From Mugil cephalus (lineage: Eukaryota > Chordata > Actinopteri > Mugiliformes > Mugilidae): a stretch of DNA of 64,000 nucleotides. Below, piece after piece: positions 1-23,158 of the stretch; the stretch's first letter is position 1, and every line of letters begins with the position of its first letter. Location: NCBI RefSeq assembly GCF_022458985.1, contig NC_061790.1, positions 1,289,001 through 1,353,000 of the forward strand, written 5' to 3'. The notes below the pieces were generated by a model, which worked only from the letters and a program-made list of their open reading frames with translations, had not been told where the DNA came from and ran no database searches. The translations under genes and the position numbers were made by a program.

Positions 1-10437
<10,437 letters not shown>

Positions 10438-10594
10438 TGCGCTTTAAGTTTAAAAAAATCAAAAAAGCCCTTAAAGTTGACACACATATGCGAATGTATT
10501 TGGATTGGTGGATTCGGTTGACTTCATAAAAACATTTTTCTAGTTTGGATGCACCACCGCTGCTTGTTGAACTGACGCTGCTACTACCGGTACA

Positions 10595-10618
10595 TTTGAA
10601 AATTCGCGCTCAGCCAAT
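10595..10618. promoter_or_regulatory. CHR / E2F-like / CCAAT cluster upstream of bub1
   Basis: TTTGAA (10595-10600), TTCGCGC (10603-10609) and CCAAT (10614-10618) lie about 160-180 bp upstream of the bub1 start codon. CHR (TTTGAA) plus an E2F/CDE-like site and CCAAT is the classic layout of G2/M genes controlled by DREAM and MuvB, which fits bub1. On the bub1 strand the CHR reads as its reverse complement, so orientation is a caveat. Confidence 0.5.
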
Positions 10619-11238
10619 AGCGTTTCACGTTGGACCTGGAAGCCACGCCCAGTCCTGTACGTAACAAGCGGGCGTGACAGAAAGATTAAATAAATAAATA
10701 AAACAGAAGCGTCAAATCTGAAGAAAAAAATAATTACTAAGGTGTAAATTTTATTTTTACTTAGAACAAGTAATAACTTATACTATTTTATTATAATTTG
10801 GTCCTCAAGACAGTTCTTTGTATGTGAAACAAAGCATTTCACTTGTGGATGAATGGAGTGTGTCTAAGTGTATTTTGTACAAAATTGAAAACCAATGTTG
10901 CGTGTCATCTATAACATTCGGTATGAAAAACTATTGTCACAACTATTATCAAGAATAATGACATATATTATGTGGTGGCCAGTGCCAGTGTTCCCATTAA
11001 ATTAGGAGAAGTCATGAAATATATATATATATATATATATGTCAATCATATATTTAGATTGAATGGGGTCAAAGATAATAAGAGAGTTAAACAGATATTG
11101 TAAATTAATGTGTAAGTTAGGTTTGCTACACAGATGCAATTTTAATTTGTTTTTATTTTTTAAACTGGACATTTGAAACCAGAGCAGCCCGTGTGAAGCA
11201 GGTCGAGAAACCCCTTAGATGGCTCGTCGCGTCGTTAC

Positions 11239-11255
11239 GTCGCCGCCATTTTGTT
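11239..11255 (+). promoter_or_regulatory. YY1-type GCCGCCATTTTG motif at the presumed syncrip transcription start
   Basis: The string GCCGCCATTTTG (about 11242-11253) is a textbook YY1 core-promoter element. It sits inside or just before the non-coding first exon of syncrip, which ends in a GTAAGT donor at 11369. Confidence 0.55.
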
Positions 11256-11368
11256 TCACCGGGAGTAAGGATCGTAAAAAGCACCGGTGAGACTATTTTC
11301 CCTTCAATTGGAGCACTTTCAACACGGCGGATCCGCATCGTGCACACCCGAATTCAGATATTTGCATG
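11250..11368 (+). other. syncrip: syncrip non-coding first exon (5' end approximate)
   Basis: GC-richer sequence ends in a consensus donor (GCATG/GTAAGT at 11368/11369). The next acceptor is at 12181-12182. If spliced, the ATG at the end of this exon is directly followed by the exon-2 ATG in the same frame, so translation could begin one residue earlier. The transcription start is not visible. Confidence 0.5.
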
Positions 11369-12182
11369 GTAAGTACTCACCGAGGCCTCCGGGAGAAAAG
11401 ACGCCTCGTTGCCGTTTTCGCGTTTGTGCTTTTTTTCCTGCACGCTAACCCGGCTACTGTTAGCATCAGCGGCTAGCCGGCATTTTGGAAGAAAAAAAAA
11501 CGGGCTTTTGGCTGATGCTCAGCTAAAATGATGTTATACGCAAGATTTAAGTGCACCAAATTTAGAGGAATAGCGCCTAGGATAGAGTGAACACATTGCG
11601 TTTCATTAGCTTTATCTTCGTAGAGTTTGCTATTCACACGGCGGCAGTTGGGCCTGTGATCTGCACGAGCCATTGATGCTAGCAGAGGCGTGGTGGATGT
11701 AACGTTAAATGAAAACATTACGGGCATTTTTTTGTGCGTGTTCTGTTTGTCTGCTTTTTTTTGCTCGTGGCTCTTGTTGGTTTATTTATTGCTGTGTCCG
11801 CCTGCAGGATGGGACGCGGGTAGAGTATCACACCCCTCTTTCCAACCATGTGAGCGTCTTCCTTTGAAGGCGCCGTCCATGTGTTTGTTTCAGTTTCGTA
11901 ATCTCGTGTAATATAATGTTGTCTTTGTCACATGCACAGTGAAATGTAAAGGTGTATAACGGAGAAAAATATCACAAACTGTAGACTTGAGATGTGCACT
12001 TAAGGGGGCGGGGTAGCTCGTATATACATGCATATTATTTACAGTATGTTTTTTTTTTAAATGTAAATAAGCAGGTGTGTCCGTAAAGTGCAGATTATAT
12101 TACAGGTTGTAAAGGATGGCGCCAGACCTGCACATGTAATCACTCCCTCAGTGTTGACGCTGATGTTGTTGCTTCCACTCAG

Positions 12183-15100
12183 ATGTCTGGAGACATGGCC
12201 ACAGATCATGTGAACGGGAACGGGACGGAGGAACCGATGGACACTACAGCGGCGGTGAGCCACTCCGAACACTTTGAGGCTCTGCTGGAGGCTGGTTTAC
12301 CTCAGAAAGTTGCAGAGAAGCTGGATGAACTTTATGTAGCAGGTAAGCACCGGTTTCACCTGCAGGTTTTTGCGTCTTTTGACTGTGCAGGCGTCACAAC
12401 GCCCACTCCTTTGGGCATGCACACACTTTTATTTGCCGTCACGGCATTGTTTTGATTCTTGACTTCCAGGACTGAGCATCCTTTGCTTTCTTCCAGCTGA
12501 TCAAATTACATGACCGTGCTGTTTAATGTTGGTCTAAAGCCCTAGTTGCGCAGGATTAGTTTTATGTGGGGACGTCCTGTGGTTCAGAAAAGACTGTGTG
12601 CTTTACTCTAATTTTTTATCCGTTGTTATGTCTCTGCTCCTGAATTAATTTGCAAATTCTAATTGATATGAAACTTCTGTTTTTATTCTACCACTGGCTG
12701 CAGGTTCAAAAGTGCATTTCACTGTCCTATATGTAACTGACTGTGCATGTGACAAGTAAAACCATCTTATCTCCAAATATATTTTTAGAAACTGTTGATC
12801 CAGGGGAAGCGATTACAAACAGCCTGTCAGTAATTAAATCGTATGAACACATTATTGCTACATGGATGATTGGGTCAGAGATAACTCCACTTTGCTCCCC
12901 AGCTTCTCTCCACACTCTGATTTAAATCTTTCATGATTGTCAAGAGGCAGAAAAAAGCCAAGAACCAAACAAAAGTCTTTGAAAAGTAAAACCCAGATTC
13001 CCAGATGAGACTAGTCCCGTTAGAATGGGGCTTATCAAGTATTTACACCCAGTTACTCAGTTATTCATCTGCGCCACGGAGCTCATATTGTCCTAATTTT
13101 CAGCAGAGCGGCTCGATGCACAAAAACGTTTATTTTAGAGGAACCTTGATCATAGTAACTCAGAGTTTTCCCAGAAAGACAACATGATGTGCATGTATCT
13201 TGCAGCTTTGCTGTCAGTTTAAAGACAGTAGCACACAAATAATAAAAACATGCACAGTGAAGCGTCTGTGTGCTGGAAGATATTGCACATAAGAGACTAA
13301 AGGATGTTTAACTGGAGAAATTTGCCCTTTGACTTAATTATACTAATGTGTAGTTTCAGAAATCTCTTGGCTCCGTTAAAGAATTAAACCCACTCATTTT
13401 AAAGTGTAACATGTGCAAAGTAGATATGTACGACTTTTATTGTATTTATTCTCTTTTTGTGCTTATTAATGCGTTTGACCTCCTGTGTCCTTAAACTGCT
13501 GCTGCAGATTTCCACAGTGGGATGAATAAAGGATTAACGTATTTTATTTTACCTCCTCACGTGTTTGGTTGAAGTGTGTGGTGCCTGCACATGTGACAGG
13601 TGGATGTATAACTTAGTTTTTTGGTGAAAAAACGTGTCAGTGAAGAGCCAGTAGTTAAAGTAGTTTATCACACTGGAGACAGGAACGTCAACCATCCACT
13701 GTGTCGCTGCATCTTTTCCCCGTTTGCAAAGTCTGACCTGAACTCTGCAGCCGTTTAGCAAAGAAAAACGCAAACAGGCAAAGTTGGTTTTCTAAGATTT
13801 TTGAGGTGCATATATCTTCTTTTCTGTTGCACATTAAATCCCAGACTGAGCATTTTAAGAGGAGGTTTCATGTAGACGTTGGACTGAATAGTAAAGGAAA
13901 GGTTTGATGGAAGCCAGCTGGCAGCAACAATAGAGCAGCTGCTGCGTGGCCACGTTACTCTCTGAGCAGGAGCAACAAAGATCCAGGGACTCAGATGGGA
14001 TCGATTGCACTGAACCTGGACTTATTTTCACCGCGTTGTGCTTTTTCTTTGGTCTTGGGCCTCGTAGCTGCTTGAACCCCGGCGATGGTGCAGCCTGTGT
14101 TTACGGTGGACGTGTTGTTGTGTTGTGTTGTTCAGGCCTGGTAGCTCATAGTGACCTGGACGAACGGGCCATCGAAGCTTTGAAAGAGTTCAACGAGGAG
14201 GGAGCGCTACAAGTGTTGGTCCAGTTCAAAGAGAGCGACCTGTCACATGTGCAAGTAAGTGAATTATTACGTTTACTCAAAACTAAACCGTGCACGTTTT
14301 CTCGTCTTTGCACAAAATTGAAGATTTATTTTCCGCGAACGCACATCATCAGCGTCTTAGCCACAGTTAATGGTTGAATATCGTGTCCAGCTCTGATTCT
14401 TCTTCCCTCCCCCAGAACAAAAGTGCCTTCCTCTGTGGGGTGATGAAGACGTACAGGCAGAGAGAGAAACAAGGGACTAAAGTTTCAGACTCCACTAAAG
14501 GACCAGACGAGGCTAAAATCAAAGAGCTCCTGGACAGAACCGACTACACGCTGGACGTAACGACGGGCCAGAGAAAGTACGGCGGGCCTCCACCCGAGTC
14601 CGTTTACTCCGGGGCGCAGCCCACAGTCGGGACGGAGGTTTGTTTAAGAATGAAAGAAAAAATGGATATTTCTGTAGCTATTATTTATTAATAACTGGCA
14701 TCATATTTATTGTAATGAAGTTCATTGATGATTCTATTGATATATTTTATATTACTGGTTGATTATGTATCGGTGCATTTCGTATATTAAATCTTTTCCT
14801 CTTGCAGATATTTGTTGGGAAGATTCCCCGCGACCTGTTTGAGGACGAGCTGGTCCCCCTGTTTGAGAAGGCCGGTCCCATCTGGGACCTGAGGCTAATG
14901 ATGGACCCTCTGAGCGGCCTGAACCGAGGCTACGCCTTCGTCACCTTCTGCACCAAAGAAGCAGCTCAGGAGGCCGTGAAGCTGGTAGGTCGCTCACAGA
15001 CGGACGGCTTTAAGAAGTTATTTATATACCATCATTAACAATAGAAATACGTACTTACCAGTGTCCGTTTTGTTGAGCCAGGAGAAACACTTCCTCTCTG

Positions 15101-18100
15101 ACAGCTACGTTGGGTCGAACCCTGTCACTCTATGACACGCACATGTCAAACTCAAGGCCAATTGAATCATATCATAATTGAGCCACATGTGCCATTGGAA
15201 CTACAAATCCCTGTCTGTATCACAGTAGATGACCCGGCATCAGGCCGCTACGTGGTGGTTGCCTTGGTAACCGCTGCTTCTGAAGCTCCATCGGTCCATA
15301 CGTTAACTGATAAAAGCTCAAACCACGAGCATTAGATACTACGACGTGTTAACGGAGACTCTGACACAAAGACGTAGCAACACTGCACCAGTTAGCAGAC
15401 AGCAGGCTAATCAGTTAGCATTCTGTTACGGCAAACACCAAACTAAATACCAGTCTGTTAACATGCACGCTAACAGAGAGACGCACTGAAATCAGCATGT
15501 TTAACATGGGCTCAGCATGCTAGCTTAGCCCCAGCGTTGGCTCACATCCACGTTAGCCTCGGGTTTGTGTTCAGGTCCACAGTAAAATAGCCACTCCATC
15601 AATGTAGCGCAGTATTATTCTTTGGTCGGCTGTGGAAGTGCACGAATAAATAGTATTTAATGAGAGCAGAATTATTTCCAAATGCTGATGGTGGGAAAGA
15701 AATTAAACAGTGGACAAGGCCAAATATTAAGGATCAAATTGTGAAACCAGGAACGTTTGAGGCAGTTGTTGTGTTTTTTATCAGCCGTCACTTTCTTTCA
15801 TGCTGTTTCTTCTTCTTCTTCTTCTTGTACCAGTGTAATAATCATGAGATTCGTCCTGGTAAACACATCGGTGTGTGTATATCTGTGGCCAACAACAGAC
15901 TATTCGTCGGCTCCATTCCCAAGAGCAAAACGAAGGAGCAGATAGTGGAGGAGTTTTCTAAAGTCACAGGTAACGTTTTCCTTCCTGCTCCAGCCACATT
16001 TCTTCTGCCTGACCTCGTGTTTCCTGACTCGCGCCGCTGGTGCTGTGTTTGTGTTCAGAGGGCCTCAGCGACGTCATCCTCTACCACCAGCCCGACGACA
16101 AGAAGAAGAACCGCGGCTTCTGCTTCCTGGAGTACGAAGACCACAAGACGGCGGCTCAGGCCCGGCGGCGGCTGATGAGCGGGAAGGTGAAGGTCTGGGG
16201 CAACGTGGTGACGGTGGAGTGGGCCGACCCCATCGAAGACCCCGACCCGGAAGTCATGGCCAAGGTGAGCCCCGAAAGAACCGGTTCTTCAGTCGGTCCG
16301 GAGGGTCCACTCCCGCCACACGAAGCCTGACCTCTCTTCTCTGGTTGCGGTGCAGGTGAAGGTTTTATTTGTGAGGAATCTCGCCAACGGTGTCACGGAG
16401 GAAATCCTGGAGACGTCCTTCAGTCAGTACGGGAAACTGGAGCGGGTGAAGAAGCTCAAAGACTACGCCTTCATTCACTTTGAGGAGAGGGACGGAGCCG
16501 TGAAGGTAGCGGCGTTTCTCTGACGGCGCGGAGAGGAGAGTCGGATAAAAAGCCAGGACGGACGTGAACCTTTTCATTTACTTCCTCAGGCGCTGGACGA
16601 GATGAACGGGAAGGAGCTGGAGGGGGAACCCATCGAGATCGTTTTTGCAAAGCCACCAGATCAGAAGAGGAAGGAGCGGAAAGCCCAGAGACAAGCAGCC
16701 AAAACACAAATGTAAGAATCATCTGCTCAAACTAAAAATACCTCAGACGTCATGTTCTCAGACGTCCAGGGGTCTGAGACGTTACATATCTGACGACAGA
16801 AAGAGCAAAGATACAGTAAGATTATTTTTTCATCCTGACAAACTTTTAACACTATTAACACATTGGACCTAAAACCATCGAATCCCAGTGGGAACAAGTT
16901 AGAAAACCACAAACATGTTTAGCTGATCGACACATTTAGCAAACAACAACAGTTATGTTAAGTTACATTTAAAAGTCATTTTTTTGTCCAACTGTTTAGG
17001 ACCATGTCCAAAACTGACCACTCAGTAATAATGCAGCACAATTTAAAAACTGGTCTGTAGTTTGAAGTGAGACTCGGTGAGAAGTGTCTTGATGCTGCAT
17101 TGACTCCAGCGCGTTAGATAATATATGATAGATTTCTCCTGAACATTGGCTTTCTCGCCTTTTCTTTCTTTCTTTTTTATGTTCTAAGAAAAAACGTCTT
17201 GAATCTTAAACCTTGAACCAAAACTTCAGGAATCTGATTTATTCCATTAGTCAATGAGTTTAAATTCAAAGCCATCTGAAATACGACGGTAGATTTATAT
17301 TGTAGGTTTCATAGGCACTTACAGAGGTTTTATTATCTTTTAAGATATATATATATATATATATATTAAAGTAAAGGTCTGACTAATGCTGCTAATGGAG
17401 ATTGATGCCAAACAAAATTCTGTTGTGAGGCAAGTTTATTTGTACGGCACCGTTCATACACAAAGACGCACAAAAATAACTTTAAAAATCAAAGACATAA
17501 AAACAAGATGAAGATTTAAAATAAAATAAATAAAACAGGAGAATAAATGGAAGTTAAAATGAAGCTAAAATGCATTTATAAAAATTAGGATGATTAAAAG
17601 CAGTAATGGAAATGCTGCCGTGATAATAAAGTTCTCTTTGCTGGGCTCTAGATGTAGAGTTTGATCAGTGTTTAAAGTGTTGCTGTGTTTCTGCCGAGTC
17701 TTAAAAAATGTGATAATCCCACTTTAAGGCCTTAAAAAGTCTGAAGTCTGAGTCGGTCTTAAACCACATTTAGCCGAGTCTTAAATGCTTCGTCCATTTA
17801 TTACCTCTTCATCTGCAGTTCATGGGTTTTTATTTGTCATTGTGCAGTCAGGACCCAGATTATTACCCACAGTAACTATAATACACAGATGGTACGTAAA
17901 CAGTTATTAATAATAATATCTATTACAGTTTTTATTCATGTGGCTCTGGACTGTTACTATCTCCTGGTTTCATTGATAAAAGTCGTTACAGGATTTAACC
18001 AACACAACTTCTTATTACTCACTTATCAGATTAGAGTTGATTCCTCCAGAACTAAACCACTGGTACTGATTGTAGAAACGACCATGAATGAGCTCCAACA

Positions 18101-18916
18101 TGTTCGTGATTCAGTGACTCGTCCTGACCAGGAGCCTGAATGGCGCCTGGAGGAGGAGGAGGAGGAGGAGGTGGTGTTAACTCCTATCTTCTCCCTCCTG
18201 TCTCCAGGTACGACGACTATTACTACTACCCTCCCCCTCCACGCATGCCTCCTTCGGGCCGGGGCCGGGGCCGAGGCGGGAGCCGGGGCGGCGGGGGCTA
18301 CGCCTACCCCCCCGACTACGGCTACGGCTACGACGACTACTACGACTACTACGGCTACGACTACCACAACTACCGGGGCGGCTACGACGACCCCTACTAC
18401 GGCTACGACGACTTCCAGGTCCCGAGCCGGGGGCGGGGCGGCGGCGGCAGCCGGGGCTCCAGGGGCGGAGGAGGAGGAGGAGGTGGAGGAGGTGGAGGTG
18501 GAGGAGGAGGCTCGCCGGCTAGAGGAGGACGAGGCGGCGCACCCAGGGGCCGGGCCAACTTCTCCCAGCGAGGCGGCGGCGGACTCGGTGGACCGGGCCG
18601 CGGAGGAGGAGGAGGAGGAGGAGGAGGAGGAGTGGGAGGAGGAGGGCGAGGAGCGAGAGGAGGCCTGCAGCCGAGAGGGCGAGGAGGGGTACGTGGTGCT
18701 CGGGGTGGCCGCGGTGGAAATGTAGGAGGAAAGCGCAAAGCTGACGGGTACAACCAGCCAGATTCCAAGCGGCGCCAGACCAATAATCAGAACTGGGGCT
18801 CTCAACCCATTGCTCAGCAGCCGCTCCAAGGTGGTGATCATTCTGGTAACTATTCCGGTTACAAATCTGACAACCAGGAATTTTATCAGGATTCTTTTGG
18901 GCAACAGTGGAAGTAA
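12183..18916 (+). CDS. syncrip: hnRNP Q / SYNCRIP RNA-binding protein
   Basis: SYNCRIP binds mRNA in splicing, translation control, RNA transport and stability. Nine coding exons: 12183-12342, 14136-14254, 14416-14637, 14808-14984, 15834-15969, 16059-16264, 16356-16505, 16590-16711, 18208-18916; 2001 nt, 666 aa, phase intact. It begins [20 protein letters not shown] and has the acidic N-terminal domain ([20 protein letters not shown]). RRM1 starts at [13 protein letters not shown]2 at [10 protein letters not shown], and RRM3 at [10 protein letters not shown]. The C-terminal RGG/YYG domain holds [16 protein letters not shown] and ends [27 protein letters not shown] and the C-terminus favour SYNCRIP over the paralogue HNRNPR. 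It is about 40 residues longer than human (623 aa), mostly through poly-glycine inserts. It sits next to snx14, as in human. Confidence 0.97.
12343..14135. other. syncrip intron (between first two coding exons)
   Basis: About 1.8 kb with no supported exon. It contains a retroposon-tail-like phrase at 13513-13540. ORFs at 13946-14377 and elsewhere run through intron sequence. Confidence 0.6.
14985..15833. other. syncrip intron containing probable transposon remnants
   Basis: The block at 15140-15320 opens with ACATGTCAAACTCAAGGCCA, a phrase typical of hAT-like repeats. It is followed by GCTAAC-rich text up to about 15560. A polypyrimidine tract (TTCTTCTTCTTC) precedes the next acceptor. Confidence 0.4.
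17961..18108 (+). repeat. Interspersed repeat, copy 1 (syncrip intron)
   Basis: Shares TTTCATTGATAAAAGTC, GATTCCTCCAGAACTAAACC and CCATGAATGAGCTCCAACAT, in the same order, with 60962-61192. The match is collinear and diverged, so it is an old interspersed element of unknown class. Confidence 0.7.
18465..18660 (+). repeat. (GGA)n microsatellite inside the syncrip RGG-domain coding sequence
   Basis: Two runs of GGA/GGT/GGC codons, at about 18468-18515 and 18600-18660, encode glycine tracts of roughly 16 and 10-15 residues. The complementary strand is an uninterrupted proline/serine/valine ORF, a compositional shadow. Confidence 0.85.
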
Positions 18917-19568
18917 ACGAGTAGATTACAAAAAAAAACCCCGTCGTTGTTTTCCTTTGGTTCTTTTTGTCTTTCTTTTTATTTAGAGACTTGATCTGAA
19001 ATCTGATTGGCCCTCAGTCCCATACGGTTGCCTGCATATTTTTTATTTTTTTTTCTAATTTTTTTTCCCCTCAAAAATTTGGTGACCACATCTGGCAAGA
19101 TATTACCGCTCTCTCTTTTTTTTTTTTTTTTTTTTTGTACATATTTTAATTAATCCGCTTGGACTCGAACCAAACTCACACTCCCACCTGTCTCTGGCGA
19201 ACTGCTTTTATTTCATTTTATTTTTCGAGGAAAAAAAAATGCTCATTAAAAGATTTTCCAACAAAAAAAAAGGAATAAAAAATTTTAGATGCAGATATGT
19301 GCTGGAGCTGTCTATTTGGCTTATAGCTTTAATGTATGTTTTTAGACGTTCTGGTTTTCATGTTTTAAGTCGCTAAACATGTATTTAAAAAAAGAGAAAA
19401 GAAAACGAATGGAAAATACAATTTGTATTGTCTCAGATTTAATGCGTGTCTTGTTATTGAAAAGAGATTTAAAAAAAAAAGGACCGTCGCTGTCCTATTT
19501 TTTTATTTTTTATTTTGTTTGGGCTTTTACATTTTTTGGGCTTGTATTCTTTGCTGTTTGTCTGCTTT

Positions 19569-19574
19569 AATAAA
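19569..19574 (+). terminator. Candidate proximal polyadenylation signal of syncrip
   Basis: AATAAA about 650 nt after the stop codon, in T/A-rich 3' UTR sequence. Confidence 0.5.
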
Positions 19575-20248
19575 CATTTACACGCTACACGTGTACGAAA
19601 AAACCTTCAAATTGTGTTGAAAATTCATGTTTCGGAAACAAAAAAAAAAAAAAAAACTCTTCAAATTGCCTTCCAAAAAAAAAAAAAGAAACGAATCTAA
19701 AGGCTCCTTGTGGAATAAAACCCTAAAACTAAGGGTTTGCATGCGATCAGATCCTCCTCCTCCTCCTCTAGTTCTCACCCCCCACCCCTCATTCATAGAA
19801 ACGCATCCAGCAGCCAGTCTTACTGGTCTGTGTTGGGGTGGTGAGGTGGGGGGGCCGTACTTCAGACCCCCCCTCGTGTCCCAGAAGGATCTGCCTGTAG
19901 CTGTGGAAGAGCCTGGATGCTAATCTTGCATGTTTTTAATGACGTGGAGGTTTGACTCTGTCGTCTCTGCCGTGCATGACGCGCTTCTACTACTTAACTA
20001 TTCGCTTTAATTACGTTTAAAGCCTGCGGCTGCTCCTCTTTCCTCCTCCTCCTCCTGTTTCTGTCCCGTCTCAAGCTCTAAACTCTGACCTGCCGCCCGT
20101 CCTCCTCTTTTTGTTTTTGTTTTTTAAGGCGTTGCCGTGTGCATGTGTGGGTCAGGTGTAGATCTGTTCTCCCTCTGAATGTGTGCACATGTGGTTCCGT
20201 TGCTGTTCTGGGTTCTCTAACGTCTTCCTTCTGTTACCTGACTAGCAG

Positions 20249-20335
20249 GACAAAGGGGTCGAGGCCGGTCCTGACGCGTCGCTATGAGGACCGAGCGGCG
20301 TCGGACGCGCTGCAGCCCGCCGCCGGACGCAGACG
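20249..20335 (+). other. Exon-like segment in the syncrip 3' region
   Basis: A pyrimidine-rich stretch and CAG acceptor at 20246-20248 precede an 87-nt, GC-rich block ending in a GTAAGA donor at 20336. Its length is a multiple of three. It could be an alternatively spliced 3' exon of syncrip. Transcription evidence is not available. Confidence 0.3.
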
Positions 20336-21450
20336 GTAAGATTCCTCTTCCAACCCAAACCAGCCGCTGCAGCTAGAGATGCACGATAACTGACGCAACG
20401 CGAAACCCACCACACTGACTTCACAGCAGCGACACTGGTGGGAAAAAGAGCTCAGACGCCCTCAGAATTCAGCCCAATGTCAAGTATTACTTCAGTTTCA
20501 ACGCTGTTGTTGTTGTTGATGTGGTTGTCAACAATAAGTGGGAATCGGGACAGTGGGGTAGGAGAAAAAAGATGAGTAATAATGGATAAAAGAAAATAAT
20601 AAATAATAATAAAAAAATTATCAATTTAAAATTATAATAAAGAATAAAAATAAATAGAAAAATAAAAAAATACAAATGCATCTAAATATAATAAGTAAAT
20701 AAAAATAAAATGCATGGAAATCTATTGAAGAAATATAATAAATATATATGTAAGTGGGGAAAATAATAACATGTTACTGTGGTTACAGTTTTATTTGTGT
20801 GGCTGCACAAACAAATACAAATTATATTTATTTTGTTTATTATTTAAAGTCAAACAGAGAATGTTTTCAAAACTGAACAAAAAGATAAATAAATAACTTC
20901 ACTTCCTGTGTTCAGTTCCTGGTTTTAACCGTTTATGTGAAGAACTTTTAAATGTAAAGTACAGAAACAAAACCACTGCTCATCAACACTGAACATTTCT
21001 TCTGTAGTTTCATGGAACCAGGTTTAAGTTTCTAATGATTTGTTTAGTGTTTTGTCTGTGACTGAACTAAAAGACCTGAGAGTGATTCTTAGTCCAATAT
21101 TTCACTAATATGTGTCTAAGATCTTTTTTCCACCACTGTGTATACACACACACCTGATGATATGAGCGTCTGAGACGTCGCCCAGTGAAACGCTCACAAA
21201 CTCCAACGGATTCATCACCGTTTGAAATAAACACGATCATATTTAATTAGACCAGAATAAAGTCCACATCAGAGTCTAGTTCTGTTCAGACGCTGACGCT
21301 GTTTGGACCAAAGTGTTTTTATTCTGTGTTGGTCGTTGTTAGCGTTGGTTAGCATTGGTTAGCATTGGCCGCAGCAGATTTAGCCTCTTCGTTCCGTACG
21401 ATGATTAAACTGGAGGCGACTGATGAAGTTTGATGTATTAAAGGCCACAC

Positions 21451-21772
21451 TCCTCCTCTTCCTCGCACCTCCTCTCTCTTTGTCCTCTCTCCTACCACTC
21501 CTCCTCTTCCTCCTCTTCCTCTCTCCTCCTCCTCTCTTCCTCCTCCTCCTCTCCTCCTTCCTCCTCCTCCTCCTCCCTTCCTCCTCTTCCCTCCTCCTCC
21601 TCTCTTCCTCCCCCTCTCCTCCTCCTCCTCTTCCTCTTCCTCCCTTTCCTCCTCCCTTTCCTCCTCTTCCTTCTCCTCCTCTTCCTCCTTCTCCTCATCC
21701 TCCTCTTCCTCCTCTTCCTTCTCCTCCTCTTCCTCCTCCTCCTCCTCCTCCTCCTCTTCCTCCTCTTCCTAA
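21451..21772. repeat. Polypyrimidine (CCTCCT/CTTCCT)n tract
   Basis: About 320 bp of almost pure C and T on the plus strand. Proline/leucine and arginine/glutamate ORFs on the two strands are artefacts of it. Confidence 0.9.
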
Positions 21773-22711
21773 TTGCGTTAAACGTAGAAATGAGTGAAAC
21801 CTAAAAACCTGTAAAACATGTGAAGCTAAAACTTTTCTACTCTCATGAGGTTTGTCCAGTGAATTATCACTGACGTCGTCTCATTTACATCAGCGTATCT
21901 ACAACGTGGATTTTAAGGTGCATTTAAAATTTCTCCGTGAACCATGTAGGACGTTTCCATAAATCATAACATCTCAATAATATCGTATCGTATCGTGAAG
22001 ATATCGTGAAGTTCTTGCCGATACCGGCCCCTGGTGGAAACAGCTGGCGATACTAGTGTTTGACTTTAGTGATATCGTGTTTTCTGATATCGGGCCGATA
22101 GTTATCGTGCATCACTAATTCCAGCCCCTCCCCCTTTTTAGTTCATTATTATTTTATGATTTTGTTTTGAAAAGGAGGAGGAGCAGATCTCCTGAATCTG
22201 CCACGGTGGAAGATAATCAGAAGAGTGAGACATCCTTCTGGAAAAGGCTTTGCACTTTTGGAGTGGTTGAGTAGAACTTTTCATTTCAAGTTTTTTTTTG
22301 TTTTGTTTTGTTTTTCTGTTGAAATGATGGACTAAAGTCTGTGATTATTACCAGAGCTGAAGGTCGGGCATTCCAGAAATGAAATGGTTTGTTAACTACC
22401 TCGGTTTTGTTCCGTGGACAGACGTCGCAGCCAAACAACGGAGCACTCGATGAACTTTTTAAGTCCTTGGAAACGAAGCCTGGACACAAACTGTTCTCTA
22501 AACTAGTAAAATAAGACAAACCTTAAATGCCTGGAGGAAGAAAAAAAAAACAACAACAACAAACTAACGCGCCGTTATTCTTTGTCTTCCACGATGGGCG
22601 GCGTCTTAACTCTTTTCTTTGTGTGCTTGTTGTTGTGAGGTGAAGCTTCATCGAGGTTTCTGATAATCAAACATCGTCATCACGGCCTCATTTATGTGTC
22701 GTCCTGTCTCT

Positions 22712-22727
22712 TCTCTGTGTGTGTGTG

Positions 22728-22759
<32 letters not shown>

Positions 22760-22785
22760 AGTGTGTGTGTGTGTGTGTGTGTGTT
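22712..22785. repeat. (GT)n microsatellite
   Basis: GT dinucleotide run with single interruptions. Confidence 0.95.
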
Positions 22786-22981
22786 AGACTGGAAACGAAA
22801 GAAAAAAGGTTTCATCTGGTCAGGATGCAGCTTTCATTTGGGTTTAAATCCTAAATATGTGGTGACGTTAATTGGAATAAATAAAAGCTAATATTCATGT
22901 CGGGCGCTTGAATCTGAATTCAACCTGCTACTAGACGACTTTTAATACTTTTCTCTCCGTGGGTGAAGGTGAGTGCACTCT

Positions 22982-23158
22982 CTGGCCACTTTATTAGGTA
23001 CGCTAGTTAGCCTGTGGAGCTACGGTTCAATATTTCTACTCCGTGAAAACCTCAAAGAAACGAGTCGACGTGTCTGAGTTATTTGAAGCTGAACCCGGAT
23101 TTGGAGCCGGTCTGTTACATTAGAAAGCATTGACAGCTGTACCTAATAAAGTGGCCGG
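22982..23158. mobile_element. Short DNA-transposon MITE with 20-bp terminal inverted repeats
   Basis: The left end is CTGGCCACTTTATTAGGTAC and the right end is GTACCTAATAAAGTGGCCGG. These are inverted repeats matching at 19 of 20 positions around a non-coding 137-bp core. This terminus is widespread in fish genomes. Superfamily not assigned. Confidence 0.8.

Noticed and set aside
10440..12180. Search for SNORD50/SNHG5-like snoRNA, expected near SYNCRIP in mammals
   Set aside because: I saw no convincing box C/D pair with a terminal stem in this interval; a covariance-model search would be needed to exclude it.
18026..18904. 292-codon minus-strand ORF with Ser/Ala/Val runs
   Set aside because: It is the antisense shadow of the syncrip glycine-rich last exon; GGA repeats keep the opposite strand open.
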